Shown here in pieces: positions 19,001 to 27,339 of a stretch of DNA of 54,928 nt (positions are counted from its first letter, which is position 1; each line of letters starts with the position of its first letter). The stretch spans positions 1-54,928 of the forward strand of contig NZ_JARWPM010000412.1 of the NCBI RefSeq assembly GCF_029869215.1, in the 5' to 3' direction. The stretch comes from Nocardia carnea. Its GTDB lineage: Bacteria > Actinomycetota > Actinomycetes > Mycobacteriales > Mycobacteriaceae. The position numbers and the translations under genes are program-made. The notes under the pieces were generated by a model that did not search any database, was not told the origin of the DNA, and saw only the letters and a program-made list of their open reading frames with translations.

Positions 19001-19421
19001 CCGCCGACGGTTCCACGGGCAGCAGCAGCCCGTGTTCGCCGAGCAGCCGGCCGGCGTACGAGTGGTAGGTGCTGATCTCGGGTTCCGCACCGGTCAGGAT
19101 GGCGCGCAGCTCGCCGGTGGGGTCGAGATCGCGTAACAACCGCGACCCGGCGAGCCGGGCCAGCCTCGTCCGGATACGGGCGGTGAGTTGCTGCGCGGCC
19201 TTGCGGGTGAAGGTGAGACCCAGTACCTCCTCCGGGGTGACGAGACGGTTGGCCACCATCCAGACGACCCGGGCCGCCATCGTCTCCGTTTTACCCGCAC
19301 CCGCCCCCGCCACCACCAGCATCGGGCCCGGCGGCGCGGCGATCACCGCGGCCTGTTCCGCGGTGGGCCGGGGCAGGCCGAGCGCGTCGGCCAGCTGCTC
19401 CGGCGTGACCCGGGCGCTCAC
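16026..19421 (-). CDS. adnB: DNA end-resecting helicase-nuclease subunit AdnB
   Basis: A 1131-residue UvrD-type helicase fused to a RecB-like nuclease, the second subunit of the actinobacterial AdnAB complex that resects double-strand breaks (Rv3201c type). Walker A GAGAGKTET is at about residues 40-47, VLLDEYQDTGHAQ is the Walker B region, and [12 protein letters not shown] and LFYVALTRTERVL are late helicase motifs. The nuclease active site shows GRMDAVF and VDWKTG (about residue 1038) followed by MQLAVYRLAWARL. Start GTG 19421 overlaps the adnA stop codon by 4 bases (GTGA), so the two are translationally coupled with adnA first. Confidence 0.92.
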   Translation of the reverse strand: MSARVTPEQLADALGLPRPTAEQAAVIAAPPGPMLVVAGAGAGKTETMAARVVWMVANRLVTPEEVLGLTFTRKAAQQLTARIRTRLARLAGSRLLRDLDPTGELRAILTGAEPEISTYHSYAGRLLGEHGLLLPVEPSAALLTETQLWQLAHQVVRGWDGDLETDRSPLTVTEAVLALSGQLAEHLVEPDELTHAHAELEKLVHTLPPGPRQRGGPNKELLGILRAQRERVALLPLVEQLRETLYQRGALDFGAQMSLAARLAADHREVAVAERARFRLVLLDEYQDTGHAQRILLSALFGTGFTTGRGGPRRTEPRPLAVTAVGDPMQSIYGWRGASAANLPRFTTDFPQGTGDPAPVLPLLTSWRNPPEALRLANSVVEPLRAAARASGGVTVDELRAKPDATPGDLALALCPTVTDERRWVAERIAAEWARARDEQRPPPTSAVLIRRNADAAELAEQLRAQGLPVEIVGLGGLLATPEVADIVATLRLIADPGAGSAAVRILTGARWRLGVADLAALARRARELSIGHEPGGDITDSAALAAALREVAPEPAERAGLADAIADPGPAQRYSAAGYRRITALGRELAMLRERAGQPLTELVADVERTIGVGVEAQARRALAGSGAGREHLDAFAEVVAGYAADSGATLGGLLAFLAAAESVENGLEPGEVEVAPDRVQVLTVHAAKGLEWEVVAVPHICKEVFPSTRGVNTWLGALAELPTSLRGDRATTDAPDGVPVLDLSDCADRADLQRCLTAHKQALQRRRLDEDRRLFYVALTRTERVLLVSAHHWPESGDKPKGPSEFLLEVKAAAELPGSGVRIAHWADEPEPGEPNPLAALPDTAAWPDDPLGARRSDIEEGAALVHAALSELAAGEPEPETDADPDGWIADVDALLAEYRSAAATVTEVELPSQLPATALVEMRADPGKLAARLRRPLPYPPNPLARRGTAFHAWVQRWFATDQLPGLDDLPGAADAGAAADVELARMQEAFLSSPWSARRPIDIEVPFETTIAGIVIRGRMDAVFAEPGDRWTVVDWKTGAEPGPADEPAVAMQLAVYRLAWARLLAARTGEDEEQVLRRVGAAFHYVHTGRTVSPDRLPGPAELAELLMSTSGPPGAEFPGEKSGQ

Positions 19422-22400
19422 TCCTCGGTCACCTGACGTCCGGCGTCCTGGATCGGGCAACTGTTCTTCACCGAGCAGTGGCGGCAGCCGTCGTTGCGGA
19501 TCGCCAGGAACTCCGGGCCGGCGGTGGCCGCCGCGGCGGCATGGATGGTTTCGCGCCAGGTCTCGAGCGATTCGGCGTCGAGCGCGGGCTGGACCCGTTC
19601 CTTCGCGACCCCGTCGGCCGCAGGTAGACCGACGTACACCAGCCGGGCGCCACCGGGTTCGGGATCGGCGGCGGTCGCGTCGAGCGCACCGGCCGCGGCC
19701 GCGACCTGGTAGGTCGCCAGCTGGGCGTGCTGGGCGGCACCGGCCCCGCTGACCGGGTTCTTCCCGGTTTTCACATCGACGATCACGAAACGGCCCGCGG
19801 CATCGCGTTCGAGCCGATCGATCCGGCCGCGGATACGCACCGGCGGCGCGTCCGGGCCGCGGCCCGGCAGGACACAGTCGACGGGCACCTCGATACCGGC
19901 CTGGGTGAGTTCGTGCCGGGTCGTGCGCACCCAGGCGACGAACGCGTCCAGCATGGCCTCGGTGCGGCGCAGCTCCTGCCGGGAATGCCAGCTCGATTCG
20001 GGATCGATACCGGTCCAGCTGCGGGCGAGTTCGGCGCGCACCTGGTCGAGCGGGACCCGGCCGGCCAGCGCCTGCACCAGCGTGTGCACCAGGGTGCCCT
20101 TGACGGCGTGCGGGTTGTCACCGTCCGATCCACCGTGACGTTCCAGCGCCCACCGCAGCGGGCAGGTACGCAGCAGTTCCACGGTCGACGGCGACAGCGC
20201 GACCGGGTCGTCACCGTCCCACAGGGTTTCGGTGGAGCTGAGTTCGCCGACGCCGTACCAATCGCCGGGTGCTGTCCCCGGGATACCCGCCAGCGCGAGC
20301 CGCGCCAGCTGTCCGGCGGCGCGGCGGCGGCGTTCGTCGCCCGCGCCGGGATCGCAGACGGCCGCGCGGAGTTCGGCGATCAACGCGTGCAGAGCCAGCA
20401 CCCGGCCCGGTTCGGCGATCGGCAGCGCGCCGGGTTCCCCGTCCGATTCGCCGCCGAGCAGTTCGGCCAGAAATCGCGACGGCACCAGGTCGCGTTCACC
20501 GGTCACCGATTCCACGGCGGTGACCAGCAACGATCGCCGCGCGCGGCTGCACGCGAGGAACAACAGCCGGCGTTCGTCGGCCAGGATCGGCGCCGTGCGG
20601 CTGACCCGCTCGGTGATCCCGGCGACCTGGTCCACCAGATCCTCGGTGTGCAGCAGCGTGCCCCGCGGGCGTGGATCGGGCCAGATCCCCTCCTGCACCC
20701 CGGCGACCGCGACGACCTCCCATTCCCGCCCCGCCGCGGCATGCGCGCTGAGCAGGTCGACGGCGTCGTCCTGCCGTGAGCGAGCCGCCCTGTCCTGCGC
20801 GATCTGCTGCTGGGTGAGGTATTCGACGAACCCCTCGATGGTCGCGCCGGGTAGCCGGTCGGTGTAGGCGGCCGCGGCATCGAACAGCGCGACGGCCGCA
20901 TCGAGGTCGCGATCGGCCTGCATCCCGGCGGCCCCGCCGCGCTCGGACTGCGCCAGCCAGCGCTTCTCCAGCCGCGACGCGGTCCACAGCGCCCACAGCA
21001 CATCCTCGAGCCCGCCACCCTCGCGCCGGACCCGGCGGGCGCGGTCCAGCGCCCGCAGCACCCGATTCAGGGGTGCGATCTCGACCTCGGTGAGCCCGGC
21101 GAGGATTCGTTCGTCCCCCGAACCGAGGAGCAGGTCGCGCAGGATATCCACCGAGGGCCGGTCGGCGATCCGCCCGGCGGTCGTGCCGGCATCGCTGCCG
21201 GTTCCACGGCCGCCGCTCGAAGACACGGACGCTCGGTCGTCGCGGCCCGCGTCACCACGGTCACCCGCAGTGCGGCCGGCAGATCCGTACGCGGTGCCGG
21301 CGGGATTCGCGGGCGGCCGGGCCGCGGGGCCATTGTTGTCAGCCGCATCGCCGATCCGGTCCTCGGCCTGACCGGCGCGCAGGTATTCCGTCGTAGCACC
21401 ACCGTTGCCGCGTGTACGCACGGTTCGACCCACCGCAAGGGTACGGTCGGCCGCAGAATGGCGGTCCGGGTCCGTGTGACCGGTCTCGCCCGCCCCGGAC
21501 TCGGAGCTGTGTTCACCGCCAGTTGGGGGTACGAGCCCGGCATCGCCTGCCGGGGCGTCCGCAGTGTCCGGCTCGTCCACGTCCCGCTCGTCCGGGCTCC
21601 GCTCGGCCATGCTCCGCGCGCCCGGGTTCGACTCACCCGGGTCCCGCTCACCCAGGTACGACTCACCCGAGTCCCGCTCCCCCGAGCTCCGCTCGTCCAT
21701 GCTCCGCGCGCCCAGGTCCAGCCCACCCGGGTCCCGCCCACCGAGGCTCTGCTCGCCCAGGTCCGGCTCACCCCGATCCCACTCGTCCGGATCCCGCTCG
21801 TCCGCCGGGAGCCGCGCCCCCTCGCGCTCCTGCGGCGTAGGCCGCCGCATATCGTCGGCGTCCGGTGGTGGTTCGGGCTCCTCGTCCGGGCGGTCGGGCG
21901 GCAGCCCGTCCCAGGGGTCGGTGTAGATGTGGTCGTCGTCGAGACCGAACCAGTCCGCGTCCTCGGCGTAGCGGTCCGGGTCGGCCGCGGACGTGATCGG
22001 CTCGGGAGCGGGGTCCGGGTAGTCGTCCGGGCGTTGTCCCTGAGCCGATTCGGGGTCGGGGATCGGCGGCTCGTCATCCGGGGCCGGCGCCCCGAGTTCG
22101 AGGCCCGGTGCTTCCCCGAATTCAGGGCCCGGTGCTTCCGCGGGGTCGGCGGTGGTGCCGGGTGTAGCGGACGACCCGGAGTCCGGTGCAGACCGGGTGA
22201 GTTCCAGAGTCGTACGCCGGATCCCGCGGCGCAGCCGGCGCAGGCTGATCTGATCGGCGCCGCCCAGCGGACCGGCCAGCAGGTCGAGTGCTTCGTCGGG
22301 GCCGAACAGCGACTCGGTCGAGCCGGTTCCCCGGCGGGCCGCCTCACCCGCGAGGACAGCGCGCAGTGCGAGCAGCATCCAGGCGGCGCCGCGGCGGCGG

Positions 22401-24082
22401 GCCAACGGGGTGTCGTTCGCCGGCTGGCGGACCGGTACCCCGGCCGCGAGCAGTGCCCGGCGCAGCGGCGGGAGCAGCAGCGGCACCGATCGCACGATCA
22501 CGGCCATCCGCGACCACGGCACACCGTCGGTGAGGTGCGCACGCCGCAGGTGGTCGGCGATCAGCGATGCCTCCTTGGCCGGGCTGCCGAGTACTCGCAC
22601 CCGGATCTGACCGGAATCCCGGTCGGCGCGCTCCTCGGGACCGAGATCGGCGAGGGTGGTGCGGTGGGCGGCGGTACCGGGCAGCCGGGCGGCGATCCGC
22701 GCGGCGGCGGTGTGCACGGCGGGACCGCTGCGGTGGTTGGTGTGCAGGACGATCCGCCGCGATACCGGAACCTCGAGGTCGGTGAGGAAGCGCGGGTCGG
22801 CGCCGCGGAAGGTGTAGACGGCCTGGTCGGGGTCGCCGGCGATCACGGTGGTCCCCGCCCCCGCGGCGAGGACCCGGATCAGCAGCGCGGCCTGCGGGTC
22901 CAGGTGCTGGGCGTCGTCCACCAGCAGGTAGCGCAGCCGGGCGCGTTCGGCGGCGAGCAGTTCGGGGTCGCCGGCGAGTGCGTCGAGCGCGGCCCCCACC
23001 AGCTCCGCGGCGTTCAGCGCGGGCGCCGAGGCCTCCGGCGCCGCCAGCCCGACCGACCAGCGCAGCAGCATCGCCTGCTCGTAGCGCAGCGCGAACCGGC
23101 CGGCGGCCACCCAGTCGGGCCGGTCCTGGCGGCGCCCCAGGTCGATCAGGTCCTCGGGGCCCAGGCCGCGTTCGGTGGCGCGCAACATCAGGTCGCGTAG
23201 TTCGTCGGCGAAACCGCTGAGACTCAGCGCGGGCTGTAGCCGCCGGGGCCACAGGTCGTGGGCTCCGGCGGCGATATCGGCCAGATCGCCGCGCAGCATT
23301 TCCCGCAGGACCGCGTCCTGTTCGGCGCCGGTGAGCAGCCGCGGCGGCGGATTACCGTGCCGCGCGGCCTGGCGGCGGAGAATGCCGAAAGCGTAGGAGT
23401 GGATCGTGCGGGCCAGCGGTTCCCGCGTCGCACCCGCGACCGCGGGGCCGGGAACAAACGGGTCGCTCCCTGCCGACGGCGAGGTCGCGGTATCCGATGT
23501 GCCGGCCGCGGGCCCCTCGGCAGCCGAGGCGGCGAGCAGGTCACCGCCGGCTCGTGCGGCGGCCGGATGGCCGGCCCCGGACGTATCGGCGTCGGCCCCG
23601 CGAGCCGCCGGGTGATCGGCCCCGGCGGTACGCCGCGGCGACTCGTTCCCGGCGGTGATCGGGTCCTCGGCGGCGCCGAGCGGGAGGGTGGGTTCCGGAT
23701 CTTCGAGCGGGAACAGGGCCGGGCCGGCGAGACCGTGGGCGTCGGGACCGGTATCGAAGACGGGGGCGCAGACATCCCAGTGCGTCAGGCGCTCGGTGAG
23801 GGCATCGCGCGCGGCGGCCGCGGCCTGCTTCGAATGGGTGAGCAACAGCACGGATTCCGGATCGGCCCCGGCGGCGATCCGCGCGGCCGCCACATCGACC
23901 AGCAGCGCCGATTTACCCGTTCCCGGCCCGCCGAGCACCCGCCACAACCGGCCCGGCCCCGATTGCGCGGTGGTTGCCGGCGCCTCGGCGAACAGCGCGC
24001 GAATACCGGCGCCCCAGGTCCGAGCCCGGGGAGCCGCGGTTCTCCGGCGCACCAGCCGCACCGGCCTATCCGAACGCACCAC
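19418..24082 (-). CDS. adnA: DNA end-resecting helicase-nuclease subunit AdnA, expanded
   Basis: The AdnA partner of AdnB: UvrD-like helicase with Walker A GGPGTGKSALL (about residue 49-59), DDAQHLDPQA, and VAGVQEGIWPD late motifs, and a C-terminal nuclease with GRIDRLERDAAG and IVDVKTGKN (about residue 1430). Cys in CPLRWALERHGG and the trio CRHCSVKNSC at the C-terminus match the AddB-type [4Fe-4S] staple. At about 1554 residues it is some 500 longer than mycobacterial AdnA (about 1045). The excess is two low-complexity blocks, about residues 131-216 (nt 23435-23690) and 628-971 (nt 21170-22200), the second rich in Asp/Glu/Arg/Gly/Ser with a 5-residue period. The frame is uninterrupted. The start is uncertain: GTG 24082 is used because MVVRSDRPVRLVRR is conserved-looking; GTG 24112 is the alternative. 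Divergent from the LipV-like gene. Confidence 0.88.
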   Translation of the reverse strand: MVRSDRPVRLVRRRTAAPRARTWGAGIRALFAEAPATTAQSGPGRLWRVLGGPGTGKSALLVDVAAARIAAGADPESVLLLTHSKQAAAAARDALTERLTHWDVCAPVFDTGPDAHGLAGPALFPLEDPEPTLPLGAAEDPITAGNESPRRTAGADHPAARGADADTSGAGHPAAARAGGDLLAASAAEGPAAGTSDTATSPSAGSDPFVPGPAVAGATREPLARTIHSYAFGILRRQAARHGNPPPRLLTGAEQDAVLREMLRGDLADIAAGAHDLWPRRLQPALSLSGFADELRDLMLRATERGLGPEDLIDLGRRQDRPDWVAAGRFALRYEQAMLLRWSVGLAAPEASAPALNAAELVGAALDALAGDPELLAAERARLRYLLVDDAQHLDPQAALLIRVLAAGAGTTVIAGDPDQAVYTFRGADPRFLTDLEVPVSRRIVLHTNHRSGPAVHTAAARIAARLPGTAAHRTTLADLGPEERADRDSGQIRVRVLGSPAKEASLIADHLRRAHLTDGVPWSRMAVIVRSVPLLLPPLRRALLAAGVPVRQPANDTPLARRRGAAWMLLALRAVLAGEAARRGTGSTESLFGPDEALDLLAGPLGGADQISLRRLRRGIRRTTLELTRSAPDSGSSATPGTTADPAEAPGPEFGEAPGLELGAPAPDDEPPIPDPESAQGQRPDDYPDPAPEPITSAADPDRYAEDADWFGLDDDHIYTDPWDGLPPDRPDEEPEPPPDADDMRRPTPQEREGARLPADERDPDEWDRGEPDLGEQSLGGRDPGGLDLGARSMDERSSGERDSGESYLGERDPGESNPGARSMAERSPDERDVDEPDTADAPAGDAGLVPPTGGEHSSESGAGETGHTDPDRHSAADRTLAVGRTVRTRGNGGATTEYLRAGQAEDRIGDAADNNGPAARPPANPAGTAYGSAGRTAGDRGDAGRDDRASVSSSGGRGTGSDAGTTAGRIADRPSVDILRDLLLGSGDERILAGLTEVEIAPLNRVLRALDRARRVRREGGGLEDVLWALWTASRLEKRWLAQSERGGAAGMQADRDLDAAVALFDAAAAYTDRLPGATIEGFVEYLTQQQIAQDRAARSRQDDAVDLLSAHAAAGREWEVVAVAGVQEGIWPDPRPRGTLLHTEDLVDQVAGITERVSRTAPILADERRLLFLACSRARRSLLVTAVESVTGERDLVPSRFLAELLGGESDGEPGALPIAEPGRVLALHALIAELRAAVCDPGAGDERRRRAAGQLARLALAGIPGTAPGDWYGVGELSSTETLWDGDDPVALSPSTVELLRTCPLRWALERHGGSDGDNPHAVKGTLVHTLVQALAGRVPLDQVRAELARSWTGIDPESSWHSRQELRRTEAMLDAFVAWVRTTRHELTQAGIEVPVDCVLPGRGPDAPPVRIRGRIDRLERDAAGRFVIVDVKTGKNPVSGAGAAQHAQLATYQVAAAAGALDATAADPEPGGARLVYVGLPAADGVAKERVQPALDAESLETWRETIHAAAAATAGPEFLAIRNDGCRHCSVKNSCPIQDAGRQVTEE
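21580..21825 (-). repeat. Degenerate 15-bp (5-codon) repeat array in adnA
   Basis: About sixteen imperfect 15-bp units run in frame with adnA. On the minus strand they encode five-residue units of the form [GDA]-[EAG]-x-[DS]-x, such as GERDP, GESNP, GARSM, DERSS and GERDS. Some 30-40-bp blocks are nearly identical (two copies encode a GARSM-x-ERS stretch), as expected from slippage or unequal exchange. Confidence 0.75.
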
Positions 24083-24175
24083 GACCGCTATTGCAACAGA
24101 CGGGGCCGACACCGCCGGTACCACGTCGGCACCGCGGGCGCTGCGGGTGTGCGATACGGCGGCAAGAATGTCACC

Positions 24176-24952
24176 GTGTCCACACTGCATGTTCACCGAT
24201 TCGGCCCGGCCACCGGCCCGGCGCTGCTGGCCCTGCACGGTCTCACCGGTCACGGCAAACGCTGGGCAGACCTGGCCGCGCGGTGGCTGCCCGACCTTCG
24301 GGTGATCGCACCCGACCTGCGCGGACACGGATATTCCACCTCGCTACCGCCCTGGGACTTCGAAACGATCGCGGCGGATCTGGAAGCACTGCTGGACTCC
24401 GAAACCGAGGAGCCGGTGCTGGTGGTCGCGCATTCCTTCGGCGGCGCGTGCGCCCTGCATCTGGCCGAACGCCGGCCCGACCTGGTCCGCGGTCTGGTGC
24501 TGCTGGACCCGGCCGTCGCGTTGGACCCGGCCTGGCTGCACGAGATCGCCGCGGCCACCCTCGACTCGCCGGACTACACCGACGCCGAGGAAGCCCGGAT
24601 GGACAAACTGGCCACCGGGTGGGGTGCGGCCGACCCGGGTCTGTTGCAGGCCGAACTCGACGACCACCTGGTGCCGACCGCGAACGGGCGGGTCGGGTGG
24701 CGGGTGAGCCTGCCCGCACTGATCGCCTACTGGGGCCAGCTCGCCCGCGACCCCGCATTCCCCCGGCCGGACGTCCCGACGGTGCTGGTCCGCGCGACCG
24801 AGGTGGACCCGCCGTTCCTCTCCGCCCGGGTGCAGGAGGTACTCGCCGAGCGGCTGGGCGAGCACCTCACCGTCGAGGAATGGGATTGCGAGCATATGGT
24901 TGCCCAGGTTCTCCCCGAGCGGACAGCGGCGCTGATCCGCGCGGCGCTGTAG
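24176..24952 (+). CDS. Alpha/beta hydrolase, LipV-like
   Basis: A 258-residue cytoplasmic alpha/beta hydrolase in the position of lipV (Rv3203) next to adnA. Oxyanion-hole HG is at residues 21-22, the nucleophile elbow is AHSFGG with Ser87, and the C-terminal CEHMVAQV supplies the catalytic His. The substrate is unknown; the family contains esterases and lipases. GTG 24176 matches the usual N-terminus (VSTLHVHRFGP). It is followed after 8 bp by the alkyltransferase-like gene, so the pair is probably one operon. Confidence 0.82.
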   Translation: MSTLHVHRFGPATGPALLALHGLTGHGKRWADLAARWLPDLRVIAPDLRGHGYSTSLPPWDFETIAADLEALLDSETEEPVLVVAHSFGGACALHLAERRPDLVRGLVLLDPAVALDPAWLHEIAAATLDSPDYTDAEEARMDKLATGWGAADPGLLQAELDDHLVPTANGRVGWRVSLPALIAYWGQLARDPAFPRPDVPTVLVRATEVDPPFLSARVQEVLAERLGEHLTVEEWDCEHMVAQVLPERTAALIRAAL

Positions 24953-24960
24953 GCCCGGCG

Positions 24961-25257
24961 ATGGTCACCAGCGACGAACAGATCGAGCACGTCCGCGCAC
25001 TGGTCGCCTCGATTCCACCGGGCCGGGTTGTTACCTACGGCGATATCGCCGCCGTCGTCGGCTTGTCCACACCCCGGACGGTCGGCTGGATCATGCGCAC
25101 CGATTCCGGCGACCTGCCCTGGCACCGGGTGCTGGGCGCCTCCGGAAAACCCGCGGCCCATCTCGCCGACCGGCAGTTGCGGTTGCTCGCGGCCGAGGGC
25201 GTACCCATCACGGACGGCCGGGTCGACCTGCGGGCCGCGCGGCACGTGTTCCCATAA
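24961..25257 (+). CDS. Alkyltransferase-like protein (ATL)
   Basis: A 98-residue homologue of the DNA-binding half of O6-alkylguanine-DNA alkyltransferases. The acceptor Cys of the PCHR motif is replaced by Trp: the sequence reads PWHRV at residues 53-57, the known signature of ATL proteins, so it cannot accept an alkyl group. ATLs bind O6-alkylguanine, flip the base and hand the lesion to nucleotide-excision repair. The Arg of the helix-turn-helix (TPRTVGWIM) is present. It corresponds to Rv3204 and sits beside LipV-like and AdnAB repair genes. Confidence 0.9.
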   Translation: MVTSDEQIEHVRALVASIPPGRVVTYGDIAAVVGLSTPRTVGWIMRTDSGDLPWHRVLGASGKPAAHLADRQLRLLAAEGVPITDGRVDLRAARHVFP

Positions 25258-25376
25258 CTCCCTTGGAGTGGTGAACTCCGCAGGCGCGACCGTCCACCGT
25301 ATGAGACTCACGGTCGGCAGGAGGCCGTCGCAAACCGGTCCACCGGTCGGGTGCGTCGTCCCAGACGGCGAATAGC

Positions 25377-27188
25377 ATGACCCTTATGCCGAATTCCGCG
25401 CCTGCCCCGGCCGTGATCGTCCTTGCCGGGGGCCGGGCCAGCCGCATGGGCGGCGTGGACAAACCGGGACTCGTGGTCGGCGGCCGGTCCATGCTGGAGA
25501 CCGCCCTGGCCGCGGTAGCCGGGTTGGGTCCGATAGTGGTGGTCGGCCCGCCGCGCGCCGAACTCCCCGAATCCATCGTGCAAACCCGCGAACCGGAACC
25601 GGGTTCGGGCCCGGTGGCCGCCGTCGCCGCCGGGCTGGCCGCCCTCGGGGACGAGGCACCCGATCACGTGGTGATCCTCGCCGCCGATCTGCCCTTCCTC
25701 ACCGACGTGGTGATCGGCGAACTCCTCCGGCACCGCGCGGATCACGACGCCGTCTTCGCCGCCGACAGCGACGGCCGGCCGCAATACCTCATCGGCGTGT
25801 GGCGGTACGAGACGCTCCTGGCTCGGATGCGCGAACTGGACAGCGTGGTCAATCAGCCCATGAAAGCGCTGGTGCCCCGGAGCACCCGGACCGTGACACT
25901 CGCCGGGGTCGACGATTGCGATACCCCTGACGATATCGACGCCGCCCGCGTCGCGCTCGGTGGCGGCCCCGGTAATCCCAGCCTCGCCACTTCCCGACCG
26001 TTCGACGCCCGTACCACCGCCGGTGCTCCGCTAGCCCTGGATCAGGCCCGGGAAGTCCTGTGCGAGGGCCTGTCCCGATTGCCGGGCCGCGACCGCGAAC
26101 TTGCCGCCGCCCGCGGCGCGGCCCTCGCCGCACCGATCACCGCGGCCGGCGCGCTGCCCCGATTCGATGTCTCGGCGATGGACGGTTACGCCGTCTCCGG
26201 CGACGGCCCCTGGGAATTGCGGGCCGATATCGGCTTCGCCGGTGGGCAGCGCCCGCACGGTCTGCTCCCCGGCGAGGCGGTACGCATCGCCACCGGCGCC
26301 CACGTTCCCGAAGGCACCACCCGGGTGCTACGCGACGAATTCGCCCGGTTGGACAGTCTGCTGCATCGGCTCCCGGACACTCCGCACCGCTCCGATATCC
26401 GCCGCCGCGGAGAGGACCGCACCCCCGGGGATGTGATAGCCCCGGCCGGTTCCGCCGTCACCGCGGCGCTGATTTCCGCCGCGGCGGCGGTCGAGGTGAC
26501 CACCGCGGCCGTCCGCGGGCCCGTCCGCGCGCGAATCGTCATGACCGGTGACGAGATTCGTAGCACCGGCCCGCTGCAATCCGGGCAGACCAGGGATTCG
26601 ATCGGTCCGATCCTGCCCGTACTGCTCGCCGCACAGGGAGTGATCACTCTCGATCAGGTCCATCTCCGCGATACCGCCCATGGTTTCGACCAGGTCCTCG
26701 CGACCGCCACCGATTGCGATCTCCTCGTCGTCGTCGGCGCGACCGGCGGCGGCGCCGCCGACCAGCTCCGCGGCGCCCTCGACCGGGCGGGCTCCCGGAT
26801 CATGGTCCCCCGCCTGGCATTACGCCCCGGAGGATCGACGGTGGTGGCCGAACTCCCTTCGGCGACAACAGTTCTCGGACTCCCCGGCAATCCCTTCGCC
26901 GCGGTCGCGACCCTGCTGACCCTCACCCCGGCCGTAGTCGCGGGTCGCACCGGCGCGCAGCTGCCGCGCCCGCTGCGCGGCCCATTGCACAACGCCGCCG
27001 AAATCGCCGGCCCGGTAACCCGGATCACCCCCGCCCGCACCGCCGCGGAGCCCACGGGCGGCTGGATCGGCGACCCTACCGTCCGCACCGCCCACCTCGG
27101 TGGCCTCGTCGACCGCGACGGCCTGGTCATCGTTCCGGGCGACGCCCGCGACGGCGCCGTGGTCGAGTTCATCCCGGTCCCTCGCTGA
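25377..27188 (+). CDS. MobA-MoeA fusion, molybdenum cofactor biosynthesis
   Basis: A 603-residue bifunctional protein. Residues about 10-200 are a molybdenum cofactor guanylyltransferase (MobA): the nucleotide-binding loop VLAGGRASRMGGVDKPGL and the ILAADLPFLT Asp are present. Residues about 205-603 are a MoeA-type molybdopterin molybdotransferase: SAMDGYAV, IATGAHVPEG, IRRRGED, MTGDEI and LPGNPFAAV are all present. One chain could thus insert molybdate and attach GMP, making the MGD cofactor needed by NarG, encoded 4 kb away. Start ATG 25377; an internal ATG at 25386 is an alternative. Confidence 0.88.
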   Translation: MTLMPNSAPAPAVIVLAGGRASRMGGVDKPGLVVGGRSMLETALAAVAGLGPIVVVGPPRAELPESIVQTREPEPGSGPVAAVAAGLAALGDEAPDHVVILAADLPFLTDVVIGELLRHRADHDAVFAADSDGRPQYLIGVWRYETLLARMRELDSVVNQPMKALVPRSTRTVTLAGVDDCDTPDDIDAARVALGGGPGNPSLATSRPFDARTTAGAPLALDQAREVLCEGLSRLPGRDRELAAARGAALAAPITAAGALPRFDVSAMDGYAVSGDGPWELRADIGFAGGQRPHGLLPGEAVRIATGAHVPEGTTRVLRDEFARLDSLLHRLPDTPHRSDIRRRGEDRTPGDVIAPAGSAVTAALISAAAAVEVTTAAVRGPVRARIVMTGDEIRSTGPLQSGQTRDSIGPILPVLLAAQGVITLDQVHLRDTAHGFDQVLATATDCDLLVVVGATGGGAADQLRGALDRAGSRIMVPRLALRPGGSTVVAELPSATTVLGLPGNPFAAVATLLTLTPAVVAGRTGAQLPRPLRGPLHNAAEIAGPVTRITPARTAAEPTGGWIGDPTVRTAHLGGLVDRDGLVIVPGDARDGAVVEFIPVPR

Positions 27189-27255
27189 TCCCCAGCCCGG
27201 CGGAACCGCCATCCACCTGCCCATCGACAGCAAGCACGGTGAGACCGAGGCAACC

Positions 27256-27286
27256 TTGACTGTGCCGTAACGGCACAGTTCACCCT
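27256..27286 (+). promoter_or_regulatory. MerR-type promoter/operator
   Basis: TTGACT (27256-27261) and CACCCT (27281-27286) are separated by 19 bp, the overlong spacing typical of MerR-controlled promoters. Within it lies a perfect palindrome (27259-27279) with 10-bp arms ACTGTGCCGT and ACGGCACAGT around one central A. It lies upstream of the MerR gene, so it is likely its autoregulatory operator. Confidence 0.75.
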
Positions 27287-27339
27287 GGAGTGAAGGCCGG
27301 GCGCGTACGTTCCGGTCAAGCCGAGCCGAGGAGCCGAAC

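Noticed and set aside
21580..21825. Repeat array considered as a CRISPR
   Set aside because: Units are 15 bp, degenerate, have no unique spacers and keep the adnA reading frame.
21458..23200. 580-codon plus-strand frame across adnA
   Set aside because: Covers conserved AdnA helicase sequence in antisense; its repetitive Ser/Arg/Pro content is just the reverse of the 15-bp repeats.
19418..24082. AdnA insert considered as an assembly frameshift or fused second gene
   Set aside because: Conserved helicase motifs on both sides stay in one frame with no internal stop, and the insert has no start region or domain of its own.
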